From Rhyacophila brunnea (Eukaryota; Arthropoda; Insecta; Trichoptera; Rhyacophilidae), in NCBI GenBank assembly GCA_022495005.1, contig JAGYXB010000966.1:434001-498000 (forward strand): a stretch of 64,000 nucleotides of DNA. The letters run 5' to 3'. The notes beneath the pieces were generated by a model. That model was not told where the DNA came from. It saw only the letters and a list, made by a program, of their open reading frames with translations, and searched no databases. The position numbers and the translations under genes were made by a program. The stretch's first letter is position 1. The number at the start of each line of letters is the position of its first letter. Shown in pieces: positions 22,335 to 35,400 of this stretch.

Positions 22335-24585
22335 ACAAAATCATTTTTGTTTTAATAATAAAAAAGTTTGCATCGTTGGTAATCGTTCACTCGTAGTATA
22401 TTAAATATTTTGATTAACGATTACTTATATAATTTATAGAAAATAAATAAAAACCCGTTTGAACGCATGGGTTTATTTAGGTAAAACTTAAATTTGCTTG
22501 TTCGTTTTTTATCGTAGGGAGCCACAAAGTGTCATTGTGTCATTGCGTCGGGCCTCTACGTCACCAAACGCGCAAACGAAACTTTTCTGTATCTTTGCGG
22601 GGTGAAAAAAAAATTGCAACAATGAAATAATTATTATCTTACATATTATTATTATTTTCTTTACGGAAATATAAATAAGACATTATACACACCTACGTCC
22701 AATGACATTAATATGGACGAAGCATCTGGAAAAAAATGACACTCACATTTTTGTCGGGTCTGCCGAATGGCATAATTCATATTTTAATATCAATATCTAT
22801 CTTTCGCTCAAATGAACATTGACACTAGAAACACTGTTCTAACGCCATTACAACAAAGGTGATATTGCTATAAATTCACGATGCGTGATATCGCATAATG
22901 GAAATTGCGAAATTTTGTCACGTGATGTCTACCTATACATGTGCGAATGTCGCTATGCGCGAATTTACTTGCTAGCTACTGTACTGAGTGCGTTGTCCAT
23001 TAATAATGTCATTGCCTACGTCTATGTCACTATGTATAAAAGAAACCAAAACGTTTTACCGACAGAGGTAATATAGTTATGACGGTTGTAAAAATGTAGG
23101 TATGCCATAGTATTTTCTCAACATAATACTACCTAATATTATAAATACACTTACATGCTGTATGCGTCTTTCATCACTATACATTATTATTTGTATCAAG
23201 AAATTATTTACGTACCAATTTTTAACTAGATACCTATTATAATATTGTGTATAAAAAATAATGAACAACAATATTTATTAAAAAAAATCATCTGAATGGT
23301 AACTACTTTAATACACCTAAATTTTAAAATGAAAACTACAGAGGAAAAATATATAGATAGATAATAGATAAATAATAATAACGAAAGAAAAAAGGAGATA
23401 AGTCTAAAATTACTACTTTTCAGGACAGACAAAATAAAATTTAGTTTTGGAAAACTTTGTATGGAAACTACTTAATTTCTGTGTAAAATTCACTAATTCA
23501 GCGGCATCGATACAACTCGTCCTTTTCCCCCTTTAATTTGTGTATTATTATTAAATTATTATTGGTATATTTAACTTATTTTTAAAATAGTCAGAATTTT
23601 AGATAATAAAATTGTTAAATCATAAAACAATTATTATTTCAATAACGTGAAAATGGCATTTGTAATAATATTAATAAATAAAAATAATACGTTTTATGTA
23701 AGTTTGTGTATTATATTATATTTTTCAGAATTATGTACCTAGTAAAAACATACCTAAATGTATTATTGTTAAATTTTAGTGTTATTAAATATTTTTAATC
23801 AATAAATAATATGTATTTTGTATTATTGCAAGATAATAAATTTCAAATAATTGGATTTTTTATGTTTACCTTTAACTAATATTGTGAAAGGTAGAATGGT
23901 GTCAGATTTTTTTGAAGGCGACTCATTTAGGTGTTGGTATCATTACTTTCAAATGGCGCAAACACTGTTCCAAGGATAAGTCGTGGTCGTAATTTCAGAA
24001 GAATGTGTCCTTCCTCTACTCACGAATTATTACTTTTGTAGCCACACTATACATTTATGTTATATTGTTATATACCATATTAGCTGATAACAGTTTTTTT
24101 ACAATGAAACGAGCTTTAAGAGACAATTTATTTATTGACCATAATAAGTACATATAATATATTATACTACAAATATAAATAATAGTTATGGGCATTGATA
24201 AATCTACAGCAGGCATATCCAACTTCAAGTAAGCTGTGATCTACTCTACAGTATCAAGACTATAAGTGATCTACCACATTATGCCATTCGCAAACCAGCC
24301 AACTGCACCGTTGAACAAAAATGAGATGTGATGGTATTTTGTTATAAAGCATGACGTTTTCTATGCTCACACAAAATTTCAAATTCCTAAACCTATAAAT
24401 AAATGCGTTATCATTCTTCACACAAAATAGCCGGTGCCAAATTTCCAATATCATAAATGGAAAAACTCTTTATATAAATTGTCTTTATAAATAAAAGGGA
24501 AACTAAAATAGTGTATTAATTCATAGTGCAGCTTAACTGTAAAAAAAAATAATTCCTAAGTGTATTTTTGGAATTAGTTAGGTTA
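22335..24585. other. AT-rich intergenic DNA
   Basis: No gene recognised. It includes a degraded fragment at about 22505-22570 related to 19085-19150, and a CAGGCATATCCAACTTC sequence at about 24210 that resembles a hAT MITE end without an identified partner. Confidence 0.45.
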
Positions 24586-24589
24586 TTAA

Positions 24590-25362
24590 GGGCGGACGTG
24601 CTCAGCGTGGGTCAAAATGGAGATTTTTTTCTATTTTCAAAGCATGATCCTGGACATTCCTTAAACGTTGTAGATAATATATTTATATAATTTTGAAGCC
24701 TTATTGTCCTTTATATTTATTTTAAACATTTGATGACTTCATAAAGTATTTTTATTACATAAAATAGTATTCTTTTAAACCTCTCGCTCTAATGTTTAAG
24801 AATATAGTCATATTTCAGTACATAAATGTGCAGTGGTGTTAAGATTTTTTACATTTATTATTTTTAAACGCATTTATAAAACCATCAGTATAATTTATGT
24901 CGACATTATTATAGTGAAATATTTACGATAAAAAATTATATTGATAATCTCTGTGATCCTAAATTTGACAAGAATTAGGCATTTTATTATTCAAAAAATG
25001 GGCAAGATTAACACATTTGAAGATAATTCTAAAGATACTCATTATAAGCTATGTCTTTGACCATCCAAGTGTGATAAATATCCTACGAATAATGATTGCT
25101 TTATAATAATTATTGACCTAAGAATAATGTAGCGTTTTTTTTTAAATACGCCATTACTTTTGGCATTCCCCAGTAGTTAAGCTACAACATACGGCCGTAG
25201 CCATAAATTGACAAACTATAATTGAACTAGGGAGTAAAATGGTGTTAACGTGCGTGTTTGTTCGTGCGTGTGCGTGTTCCACAACGTTTAAGGAATGTCC
25301 AGGATCATGCTTTGAAAATAGAACAAAAGTTCCATTTTGACGTACGCTGAGCATGTCCCCCA
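24590..25362. mobile_element. TTAA-flanked palindromic element, collapsed copy
   Basis: Bounded by TTAA (24586-24589 and 25363-25366), with ends GGGCGGACGTGCTC and GAGCATGTCCCCCA. The left arm (about 24590-25250) is full length and matches the arms of 53786-55176. The right arm is reduced to about 84 bp (25279-25362), so most of the palindrome has been lost. TTAA duplications suggest a piggyBac-type transposase, by inference. Confidence 0.8.
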
Positions 25363-25366
25363 TTAA

Positions 25367-26342
25367 GGAAATAATTATTAAGTTTTTTCTCCTTCCTGAA
25401 CAATTTGTTAGCCGGTTTGCGGATTAAGCAGTCGCATTGCCATTCTTCAGCATGAACGAAAAACGTCTACATCTTAGACTATAGATACATCGTCTACATA
25501 TTATTATATTTTGCTGAGAACTATTTAACACACTTCAATCACAAAGAAATATTCAATTTGCCATTCGTAATAAAATTGATAAGTATTGGTCTTCTTTAGG
25601 GAACTCACTCCACTCGTCGTCAAACTACGAGTATTATCATACTGTGCAAAAAAACTACTACGTAAAGGGATCACATTTTTCTGTCACTCTTGCGGCAGGC
25701 CGTGAGTGATGCAATACGAATCAAGTGATATGACAAGGTCACGCGGGCTTCCGCACGGTTAATTTGAAAACGACTATCACGTGATTAAGAAAATAAAAAG
25801 ATGAATGATTTAATTATGCTTCCCCTTAAAAATACAATGAAATTATAATATGAATACCTACATTACAATTACAACTGAAAGTGCACGTTTTTTCACATTA
25901 TGGTGCGCGATCTACTAAAATTCATCCCGCGATCGACGCGACATGTCTGTTCTCTGCAACATTCCATAAAATATCTAACTGAAAAATGGATTCTTTCCAA
26001 TGGATTCTTTCCCATAAAACGCTAGCCTATAATGGTCAACTAACAAAATTGATCCTATATAATTACTGTGTCCTTTTAAAAAAGACCTGTAGTATGTACC
26101 TATATTATAATAAAGAAGCTAAGTTAAACAAAAATCTATAAAATAAACACGTAAAGTTAATTACAAAATTGGTAGGTACCTAGTTGCAATTTTATAAAAA
26201 ATAATGTAAGAGAAAGCATTTTGTGACGTAAAAGAGTAATAAAATTTTATTGTAGTGTATTGCAACAATGTATAATAATATATACATATTTTGTTTTGAT
26301 ACAGTTATAGAATATTTTTAATTTGTTAGCTATAAAAAATAT
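25367..26342. other. AT-rich intergenic DNA
   Basis: No gene or element with clear ends. It is the 3' flank of the tRNA gene; a run of six T on the - strand (about 26332-26340) is the likely Pol III terminator. Confidence 0.5.
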
Positions 26343-26359
26343 CGCCCCCGGGTGGGCTC

Positions 26360-26395
<36 letters not shown>

Positions 26396-26414
26396 GCCAT
26401 TGCGCCACGAAGGC
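26343..26414 (-). tRNA. tRNA-Asn (anticodon GTT)
   Basis: The - strand sequence folds into a complete cloverleaf. The acceptor stem GCCTTCG/CGGGGGC has two G-U pairs. The D arm is GCGC-AATGGCA-GCGC, the anticodon arm TTCGG-CTGTTAA-CCGAA, the variable loop AGGTT, and the T arm GGTGG-TTCGAGC-CCACC. Discriminator base is G. Box A and box B are intact, there is no intron, and an oligo-T terminator follows within a few bases. The D loop is short (7 nt) but keeps GG and the flanking A residues, so the gene looks functional. It is not attached to a SINE body, unlike the other tRNA-like sequences in this window. Confidence 0.9.
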
Positions 26415-26910
26415 CGATGATGATGGTGACGAATTTGCAAAAATTATATCAAGTTTGCGTTGTTAATAATAATATGAATTTTACGTTAGATAAGAAAAAT
26501 GTCGTAATCGTGACCACATATCGCGCTTCTTATTTTAAAATAAAATCGATTCTTTTGAATAATATTGTAGGTATTCCATTTCTAGACGCAACAAAAATAA
26601 TAATTTTCAATCATAATTTTTTCATATTATTGTGTTGTATTATTTTATACACAATTAAATTGTCATTACTAATTATTTAATGGGTGTAAATCAGCGGGTC
26701 TCAACCTTTTTGGAATCGCTATCCCATTTTGTAATAGCTAAATAACCACCTCCATATTTGCATAAAAGGCACAAAAAGTAAGCATAGAATAAAATTTGAC
26801 ATAATTTCCAATCACTATGTATGTTAGCGTTGACCGCATGTGGTTTTGAACCTTGTGCCATACTAAAGTTATGATTTCTGTTGATTGAAATCACAGAACA
26901 GATATAATAA

Positions 26911-27143
26911 CAGGGCTCGAAATGGACCGGAACGCACCGGAGCGCCGTTCCGGTTCATAAAATCCCCAAAAGTATTGCTCCATATCGCGGAAAAAATAAT
27001 TTGACCGTCTGAGTTAGATATGCCATACAAAAAAATCTAAAACACTTTTTTTATAAAATACATATAAAATTAGATAACTCTGTTGATATTTTCGTAAAAT
27101 TATCAAGCACTCGGACTCGTGAAATTTTCCATTTCGAGCGCTG
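26911..27143. mobile_element. hAT-like MITE with CAGGGCTCGAAATGG ends
   Basis: The left end CAGGGCTCGAAATGGACCGG and right end CCATTTCGAGCGCTG are inverted. A related element in the opposite orientation is at 52585-52830, sharing CCGGAACGCACCGGAGCG-like and AAAATCCCCAAAA blocks. Exact TSDs are not clear. It lies in the intergenic region before IR 2. Confidence 0.65.
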
Positions 27144-27787
27144 ATAATATATTGGTATCCGTGTATACACAATAATACAATAATAAAAAATATTACATAG
27201 CTACACGAATTCAATAAACGCATATATAATTGTATACCTACCTACTCAAGAAATAATATACTAGTTAGGTACTAGTAGTAAGAAGTGTCAGGCTTTTAGT
27301 AAATTAGGTTTCAAATAATAATATACCTATTTATAAAATACCTACTCGTCAAATAGTGGCTTAATAATTAAGTATCTACCCTACCTTCTTACGAAAATAT
27401 TTTAATTTTAGATTCGTAATTTCCTAAGTACCTATCTACTTAATAGATTTGATAATAAAAGTCTATAAAATGTGGAATCGTAACATGTATTAGGTATATT
27501 AAATAAACAAGACATACAAATTCATCTGCTTCCCATATTTATTCGTATGTAGGTCCTTGTTACGTTTTTGTATCCTCTATTATTCGAATCTGACACTTCG
27601 TAAAATAAATAAGATTGACAGCTAACGCCGAACTCTGACACTGATTAAATTGGAAGCAATTTCCATGATTGGGTATTCATTCTGAATCAAATCAGGATAC
27701 CTATAACATTTTTAAAAAAAACTGACTATCGGGAGCAGAACATTTAGATTTTTACATAGATACGTGTAGAACTTTCATTTGATTAAA
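27144..27787 (+). promoter_or_regulatory. upstream region of IR 2
   Basis: AT-rich, with TAGGTACCTACC-type words and no coding frame. A TATAAC at 27702-27707 is a weak TATA candidate 81 bp before the ATG. No known binding-site cluster was recognised. Confidence 0.3.
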
Positions 27788-30700
27788 ATGAAAGCTCCCG
27801 TCTTATCCTTGCTCATTTTAATGGGCGTCTTTTATAATGGGAATTGTTTTAAATTGATAAATAAATTCCCATACAGTAGTGACAATTTTTTGGATAGTGT
27901 TATAAGTGTTTACGAATCTGATTTGAAATATAAAAAAGATCTTTACATTTGTACCGATGGGAAAAGAATCGCCAATCGATACGTAGAAACATTGGCAAAA
28001 GACGCTGAAAATGCTGTGACTATATTTTCAGAACGAGAATTCATTAACAGTTTGCAATATTTATATAGATATAAGCACGCGAAAGATTGCGGCATCGTTG
28101 TATTCACAGAATGTGATAATGTATATCTAAATAAGTTTATTAATTTAATTTCTTTCAAACACATATATTTAGTTTTGGCGTTTTATAAAAATACGACTGA
28201 AAACTGCTTGCGCAGTGTTGCTGAGAAATGTAGACATTCCGGTATATTTCATACAATAGCGATTGTTAACAATGATAATGTTATCAATATAGTCAGTGCC
28301 TCGCAGGATATACTTGAAAATTGCACAAGATTTACTAAATTAAAATCGTATATTTGGGACCGTGAAGATAAAGGAATTATTTTTTCAGAAAAACACCGTG
28401 TTAATATGCGCGGTTGTCCAGTGAATATTTCAACTATGCATATACCCCCTAACGTGATGTTGGGGCCGAACGTTGATATAAACAATCGAGGGTATGAATA
28501 TAGATTAGTGCACGCACTATCTGAAGATATGAACTTTAAAATGCACATAATCGAGCATCAAAATTTTGTTTGGGGAGGTATCGACGAGAACGGAACTGTT
28601 TCAGGAATGGTGGGAGAAGTACTCCATGGAACGAGTGAAATAGCTTTCGGAGTAATCTGGCCAAGTCCTCCTCGTTTAAAATTCTTGGATACCAGTAAAA
28701 GTTTTGGGAATGATTGCTTGGGTTGGGTGGTACCTAGTAAAGCGGCGTCACGGTCTACCTTCAATGCGCTTACAGGCTATCTCACAAAAGGCTTTAAAAT
28801 ATACAGTTGGAATTGTATATTCATTACCGTAATCGTATTTGTACTAATGTACACAGCGCAGAATAAAATATTTAACATAGATAACACCAATGATGTATTT
28901 ACAACAGCAATTGTTGGAATACTTGTGACGATAACTATGTTGGTTCAAAAACCAGTTCCAAACGCTTATATTGCATCACCAAAATTGCTTTCCTTCAATA
29001 TTCTCTTCCTATTTTGGTTGATGTATTCTCAAATAATCGCTTCTGTTTACAGCGGATTTTTAGCTGGACTTTTAGTTGTGCCAGATGAGCTCCCCAATTT
29101 GGAATCACTCGATGATATATTAAATTCTGGGTTAAATTTAGCCACGACACGTGATATTATACATATCATTCGCAGTATAAGTTACAGTGACCCAGTATAC
29201 AAAAAAATCTTGAAAAAGATTGAAGTAAAAGTTCCTCCTGAGAAATACATAATGGCTATGTCGTCAGGGGCGAAAATGGCCTACTGCAGGAATTATGCAA
29301 CGCTGTTGTACTATAGCAGAAAATATCTCAACGACAAGTTGTATGTCATTAACAATTGTTTTTTGAACTATCCTATAGTACTGATTTTCCAGTAAGTTGT
29401 ATTTTATTTCTTTTCTTAGTATCTGTCAGATGTGTTGTAGTACCAATAAATAATATGATCTATTTATTGTGTAAATATAAAACTATATTTAGTATAATCA
29501 ATAATTAGTATAGAAGCACTATTAACTCGTGTCCGAAAACTTGTACGTCACGTACTTCATTCAATAATTTAATTAAATTATAATATTTATATAACCGAAA
29601 TAAAATCGTGTCCGGAAACTTGCACGTATGCAGTTCGCCGTATCAAACTTCACCGTGAAATTTTGTATCGGAAATATATGGCCGTATATTAAAGACCGTC
29701 CAACCTCTTTGGGCCGTATAGTACCGATATAAAAGTCTTGTCTGAATAAAACACGGTTCTTGTCGGTTTACACTTTACAGGAAACCAGCAGCAAGCAAAT
29801 TTGGAGAATAGCCGATAGGTATACTGGATTATTTGTTAGGTTAGGTTTGGTTAGGTTTTCATTCTTGAATTCATGAATTTTGCCAAAATCAGTTATGTAA
29901 ATTGAATTAATATTCATATTGAATCCAATAAAATTGGAGACCGTATACTATACCTACGGTCATCTCTTTTTCGAAATTTTCGAGATTTTCCATCCCGAAT
30001 CTCGAGAATTGAAATTTTTAACATGACGGTAAATCCGGGATCTCGAGAATCATTTCTCGAAATTTGGGATTTCTTTATTTTCAAATTATTATACTATTAT
30101 TTTACTATTATTTGAAAAAAACTTTTTTTTTTTAATTGAAATAAATTAACAAAATTTGAGTTCGAGTGTTCCACACAGTGTATTAAAAAAGTGGACAGAA
30201 AACACAAAACATTCAAAGACTGATCAGAAAATTTTGTGTCTCAAAAGCGTACGCGATTATTGTGAAATTCTATTTTAATAAGTAATGTTTTTAAGTATTT
30301 TTGTTTTCCTACTTCTTTGTCTTTTTTTTCGAATTTGGAGTTTCTCGATATCTCGAGAGTTCTCGAGAATTCTTTTCAGCAAATTCCGAATCTCGAGAAT
30401 TCAAAATTTCATTATTTCGGGAAACATCCGAATCTCGAGATTGAGATTTTCTCGGGAAATACCCAACTCTAATCACGTCTGTTATTATTAGGTAAATTTT
30501 ATTACAATAGCAATCCATCAAAAGTTTTAACTAACGAAATATCATAATTTGTTTTCAGAAAAGGTTCAACTTTTACGAGCCGCGCAAATACTATAATCGA
30601 TCGTTTGAAAGCATCTGGAATTATGGAACTATGGAAAGAGCAGAGCATACTGTCACATATTGTCACCTCTCCCGTCCATACTAATTTCCACCCAGAAAAA

Positions 30701-30871
30701 TTCGAAAAAATCATTTACATATTTTATTTCTTAGGGATCGGAGTGTTTTTTAGTGTTACTGTGTTTATTTTAGAATTATTGTACTATCAGTATACTGTGT
30801 TTAGTAAGCGACGGCAAGAGAAAACCCCTAACACAGACGATATACACAGTTTTACGGTTTTTATTAACTGA
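27788..30871 (+). CDS. divergent ionotropic receptor (IR) 2, two exons, 638 aa
   Basis: Tandem paralogue of the gene at 16067, with the same predicted role: a chemosensory ligand-gated channel at the plasma membrane, ligand unknown. The start is the ATG at 27788; the in-frame codon at 27779 is TTG. This start gives a clean signal peptide (MKAPVLSLLILMGVFYNGNC). Exon 1 is 27788-29391 and exon 2 is 30559-30871. The phase-2 intron (GTAAGT...TTTCAG) splits a Gln codon just before KGS, at the same place as in IR 1. Domains: a short amino-terminal region (to about 205); the S1 lobe (about 206-317, with NMRGC, EDMNF, SEIAFGVIWP); TM1 (about 341-357); a pore region (about 371-390); TM3 (about 404-432); the S2 lobe (about 433-574); and TM4 (about 586-611). 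Most differences from IR 1 are in the amino-terminal region and C-terminal tail. Both lobes and the channel are intact, so a functional receptor is likely. Confidence 0.9.
29592..29972 (+). repeat. TTAGG-containing repeat family, copy in intron 2 of IR 2
   Basis: Contains GTGTCCGGAAACTTG, GACCGTCCAACCTCTTTGGG, a GTTAGGTTAGGTTTGGTTAGG tract at about 29837-29858, and an ATTTTGCCAAAATCAG block. These recur in order at 42567-43505 and in reverse at 58210-58820. Truncated at about 29972. Confidence 0.7.
29973..30475. repeat. TCTCGAGA-rich element in intron 2 of IR 2
   Basis: Dense TCTCGAGAATT/TCTCGAGA palindromic words cluster at both ends (29985-30070 and 30345-30460) around an AT-rich centre. 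The layout is that of a hAT-like MITE with subterminal repeats. The right end is near GGGAAATACCCAACTCTA. No TSD was identified. A degraded relative is at about 60780-61065. Confidence 0.55.
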
Positions 30872-30989
30872 ATTCATACAATCTTATAGGGCGTGTTTTA
30901 ATAACATAGTCAGTTTAAATTATTCATTTTAATAGGTACATAATAATATGCAGTAGGTATATTAACTTTATGTGTTTAATATTAATAGT

Positions 30990-30995
30990 AATAAA
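30990..30995 (+). promoter_or_regulatory. candidate polyadenylation signal of IR 2
   Basis: First AATAAA after the IR 2 stop codon, about 120 bp downstream. Confidence 0.45.
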
Positions 30996-30999
30996 TTAT

Positions 31000-33864
31000 T
31001 TAATCTGACAAATATGCTTTTATTTTAAATTGTGTATGTATGCACATGTATTGTTCCACTTCTTTTTCAGATCATAAATGTAGCATCGGTTTTAATAATT
31101 ACCGTTGACTGATAAATTTAGAGAATCTAGAAGATTTTTTTAAATAGTATCTACGTACCTAGACACAGCAAAATAACCCGTCGTTCTAAATTCACTGCCT
31201 GTCCAACTATTTTACCTGGCGGCACACTGGAGATGGAGATGGGCATTGCGGACTCAAGTAGAAAGCCGAAACATTCTCGACTGGTCCTACCTTTTCCGCC
31301 CCTCCCGTTGTCTATGGATGACCTGTCATTGTTCTATAGAGTGCTCATACTGACGCGTCTGTCGTGTTCACTTGTCGGAGTATTCTTACTTTCAGATTTC
31401 TTTCAGATTATTTAATAAAAATATGAGTTTTAAAATGCTATTACAAATCGATATTTCCAGCTGTCTTGACAAATTTGATTTGGATAGATAATTAATAATG
31501 CACACTAAACTTTATCAGTCATACGTATTTGTTTTCATTGAAATAAGACTATAATTTACAGAATATGCTGTTGGTTTGTTTTTTAAATTCAATTTAAACC
31601 CTGCGAAACCAAGCCGCAAAGATACGATGATAAAGATTAATTTAATGACTGTAGTAGCTAATCGAGAACATTGACTCCAGACCGAAATCCAAAATGCTGA
31701 CAACTCTGGCTCAGAAGGTCGGTACACAGGATCGTTTTTCAGTAGTAGGTACCTATATTCAATTTTTCCGTGTAGCATCGCACATTACGAAAGAATTAAT
31801 TGATGACCCACTCATACAATAGTTGATAATCAAATGATACAATATTTAGAAAACGATGCAGAGATGATTTCTACCATCTGACAAAACTGGCAGATTCACA
31901 GACTTCTTTTGCGGCACACCTGGAACTTCTCGCGGCTCACTAGTGTGTCGTGGTAAACAGTTTGGCAGACACTGGATACTTATTATTAAATTACTTAATC
32001 TAAAATCTAAATGAAAGATCAACTTTCAATTTACGAAAACGTAATAACATGTGAATTCTTTTGTTATTTCATTTTATTAATTTATTGTCATGTTCATTAT
32101 TGAAATGTAGTTTATTAGGTGTTCTCTAAATGTATTGAAAAAAATTGAAGTATAAATTTATATTTGATATGTTTTTTATAAGTACTTACTTACCTACCTA
32201 TTTTAAAAACTACTAATTTTTATAAAATGTGTATAAATATAGCTTGAAATCCTTTTATCGTGTCTCATGCTGCATAATATGCATATTATGCATCGATTTT
32301 TTGCATTTTTTTTGTAGTTTTCAGTGACATCCCATTTTTACTGACATCTATTGGAAAATTGGTGAAGCTTTTGTACATTTTTTAAAACCAAAATTAACAA
32401 ATTTAATATAAACTTTCCGATTATTATAAAATTCATGGACATTAATAATTGAGACAATGATTTTAGTTGCGTAATATTTTTTTATATATTTGATAAACGT
32501 TTAAATTGGTCGTAAATATAAATAACACCGTATCGTGAATGCAGTAAACTGTTTTGATACACATAAGATGTTTTAGAAATATCCAATAGATGTCGTTATT
32601 ACAATTTGTGTAAATAACTCGAGAATAATAATGTGATAAAATAATATAGGTACCTGCCTAATAATTCAATACATTAAAATATCCAATGAAATCACCGTGT
32701 ACATTTCTAACTAAAATATCCGTCGTCACTGGACGATCACATTAGAAAATCAATAATTAATGACAATAATACATTTAAAAAAAACATATCTAGGTACCTA
32801 CATCAATGATGAGCAAACCATGGCACAGCAAGGATTTCAATTTTAAATAATAATACGTCGGAGAATGAATACGATTTTATTGTTTTGTAAATTAATCGGT
32901 TTGGATGATTATGCTAAAAATATATGTGAGTAGGTATGTACACTTATCAAAAGAATGATCATCACTAGATAAAAATAGAGGTACTTAATATCACACTTGG
33001 GTACAGACAGCGGTGATTTTCTTTCACGCAGATGACGCAATCGATTCATCAGAAGACTTACCCGCGTTTCAGACGGGACACCGGTGTCGCGCTCGTATAT
33101 AATAAGGAGTCCTTCGTATTCGAATAAAGGAGCCATTGTATTATGTTTATGAACGCCCAGAATTTACGGTTTGTATTTATTTTTTTAACGTGGGAGCCTC
33201 AAAATCAGTCGGTGTCTCGAGCTTCCACAATCCTGCACCCGCCACTGAGTACAACCAATCAAGGTAATACCGTTTCGTCAAACTTCAAAACTATAAAAGA
33301 TTCCGTTTCCATAATCAATAATTGGAAAACAGCGATGCAGTAGTATGACATATTATCAAACGAAAGAATAGTGAATTTTAAAATCGTCAAAATAAAAAAT
33401 CGTAAGTATATGCATTTGTGATAAATAATTGCATTGTTCTGCAATTAGAATACTTATATACTTTTAACATTTTATTCAATCGTGCATCGCGTCGTAAGTT
33501 ATAGATGATCCTATTCGTGAATATTAATTTGGTAGTCATTTTCATTTTATATTGTAAGCACTACATAAAAATGCTATAGGTAGGTACTAATGCGTTCTGT
33601 ATAAAATGTATTCTAATGATGATTAATATCGATTTTTCGGTTGGGTACCAATATTAACAAGGAACATAAAATTTGAAGCCAGTAAGAATCAAAACCACAT
33701 ATAGGTCTTTGTGAGATTTTTGTTTTCTCGGGATTCGAGAAATACTTTTTAATATTTTTAGGAATAAATCAAGTGATTTCCTCCACTACAATGTACGTTG
33801 GTACATACATTTTTATGTAAAAATTTGCATCTCAGCAGAAAATAATGGAACAATGTAAGTATTT
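31000..33864. other. intergenic DNA with small repeat fragments
   Basis: No gene is supported. It contains a fragment of the CAGTGGCGAAGGGTGGAGG hAT family at about 31493-31625 (TTTGTTTTCATTG block) and a degraded fragment at about 33182-33247 related to 19085-19150. Confidence 0.5.
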
Positions 33865-34075
33865 TTTTATCTTTTATTTTGTTAACTATCAATTCATAGT
33901 GGAACTGCATTGTATTGTTGTTTGATTTAATAAAACGCAAAATTATTTTTTTGTAGTACTTGTTCCACTTTAATAAATAAATTTGTACCGAATTCGTCCG
34001 CCTCAAATTTATTTATTAAAGTAGAATAAGTACTAAAAAAAAATGCGTTTTATTAAATCAACAACAATGTAAGTA
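33865..34075. repeat. foldback repeat related to the family-1 SINE body
   Basis: 33865-33975 (TTTTGTTAACTATCAATTC ... AATAAAACGCAAA ... TTGTTCCACTTT) matches 1815-1915. The end of that block is repeated inverted at about 34005-34070, giving a small hairpin. The tRNA head is absent. Confidence 0.6.
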
Positions 34076-35196
34076 TTATTGATTTTTTACGGAGAGGAGT
34101 AAGTGTATTATTATATTATTATTATTAAATTTGTATTACAATGTGTGAATGCGACGGCAGCCTACTTACCCTACCGCATCTCGACGCTTCCACCTCAGAC
34201 ACATTCCCAAAGTCCAGACACTGCGATTCAAACAGTGAATACTAATAATTACAGTCGAACTCGGTTATTATGATTACGGAAATAGCGAGATATCGGATGT
34301 ACTGATGAAACATTCGTTGACATATTATTTTAGTTTATGATTTTCTCCATACATTTATTCACTTTTTATAACGAGCTACTTCTTGAGTGCACCGATCAAA
34401 AATATCCTCAAAATTTTTCTTAAAACTGTTTATGTGTCGATCGTTTAAATACAACATTTTCGACCCTAAGCAATAAAATCCGACCGGGCAGTTAACTAGA
34501 TCGATGCCACCGGGATCGAATTACGTTTATGACACTCTGGTTAAGTGTCTAAGTACCTAATTGATGTTTTCGCCGACAATATTGAAAAAGTATCCACGCA
34601 TATGGTTGAAATTGCATGTTAAAAATCAAAGCTTTGTGAAGTCAGTAGGTACCTACCAGCGTTCATTACAATTTCTCTTCTTGGTCGTACACTCATGGCT
34701 GAGGATCGTGACCACAATTGAATTTCGCCAACCTTTGAGCGACAAGACTTTCATTCCTTCATTACAATAAGCAACTTCTTTTGTAGTTTCTGAATGCCAT
34801 GCTTGTTTGGGGGATTTTTACGATGGTTTTCAGATTTTTTTATGTTCTATGCTTAAATAGAATGTGGCGCGAAAAATGTTATATAACGATAAAACGAGTA
34901 GGTATTGCTTATAATGAGCAAATTCAGTTGGTCCCATCTTCCTCGTAATAACCAAGTTCGACTGTAGTTAGTTAATTATTGTCCTGCAGCTACCTAAATG
35001 CATTTCTGGTATGCTCACATATTATGAGTCGCTGCGACTCGTGAGGACCGGTCTTGATTATTTAACCATTTGTGTCGTCTGCGCCGTCTGCGCCGTGCTG
35101 TTCAAGCAAACATTTCTTTTCACAGCTGTGAGTAAACATTATTTCATTCACCTAAATAATATGTTGTGACCTTTTCCATTTCTAAGGTACCGAGGA
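34076..35196. other. unassigned DNA
   Basis: No gene, RNA or element recognised. Confidence 0.4.
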
Positions 35197-35400
35197 CCCG
35201 TGCGTGGACACCTGCCTGTCAGAGTTACAATCCACACCACATCCTCTGGGACTGTCCGTAAATGTGCTCCGAGAGGAAAGAGATGCTTAAGTCGGTCCAA
35301 CCAGCTGTTGGGCCCATCGGGCCGTTCAACCTGACCGCCACGAATGCCAATTATATTGCATTAAAAAAAAATGCGGCGTCTTATTACGGACGTGAAGATG
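35197..35400 (+). pseudogene. LINE (R1/Jockey-like) C-terminal fragment
   Basis: One frame reads TEDPCVDTC, then after an apparent frame change HILWDCP followed by a stop, then CSERKEMLKSVQPAVGPIGP. This resembles the C..C...H....C region after the reverse transcriptase in R1/Jockey-type LINEs. Broken by a stop and a frame change. Only the tail is present. Confidence 0.45.
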
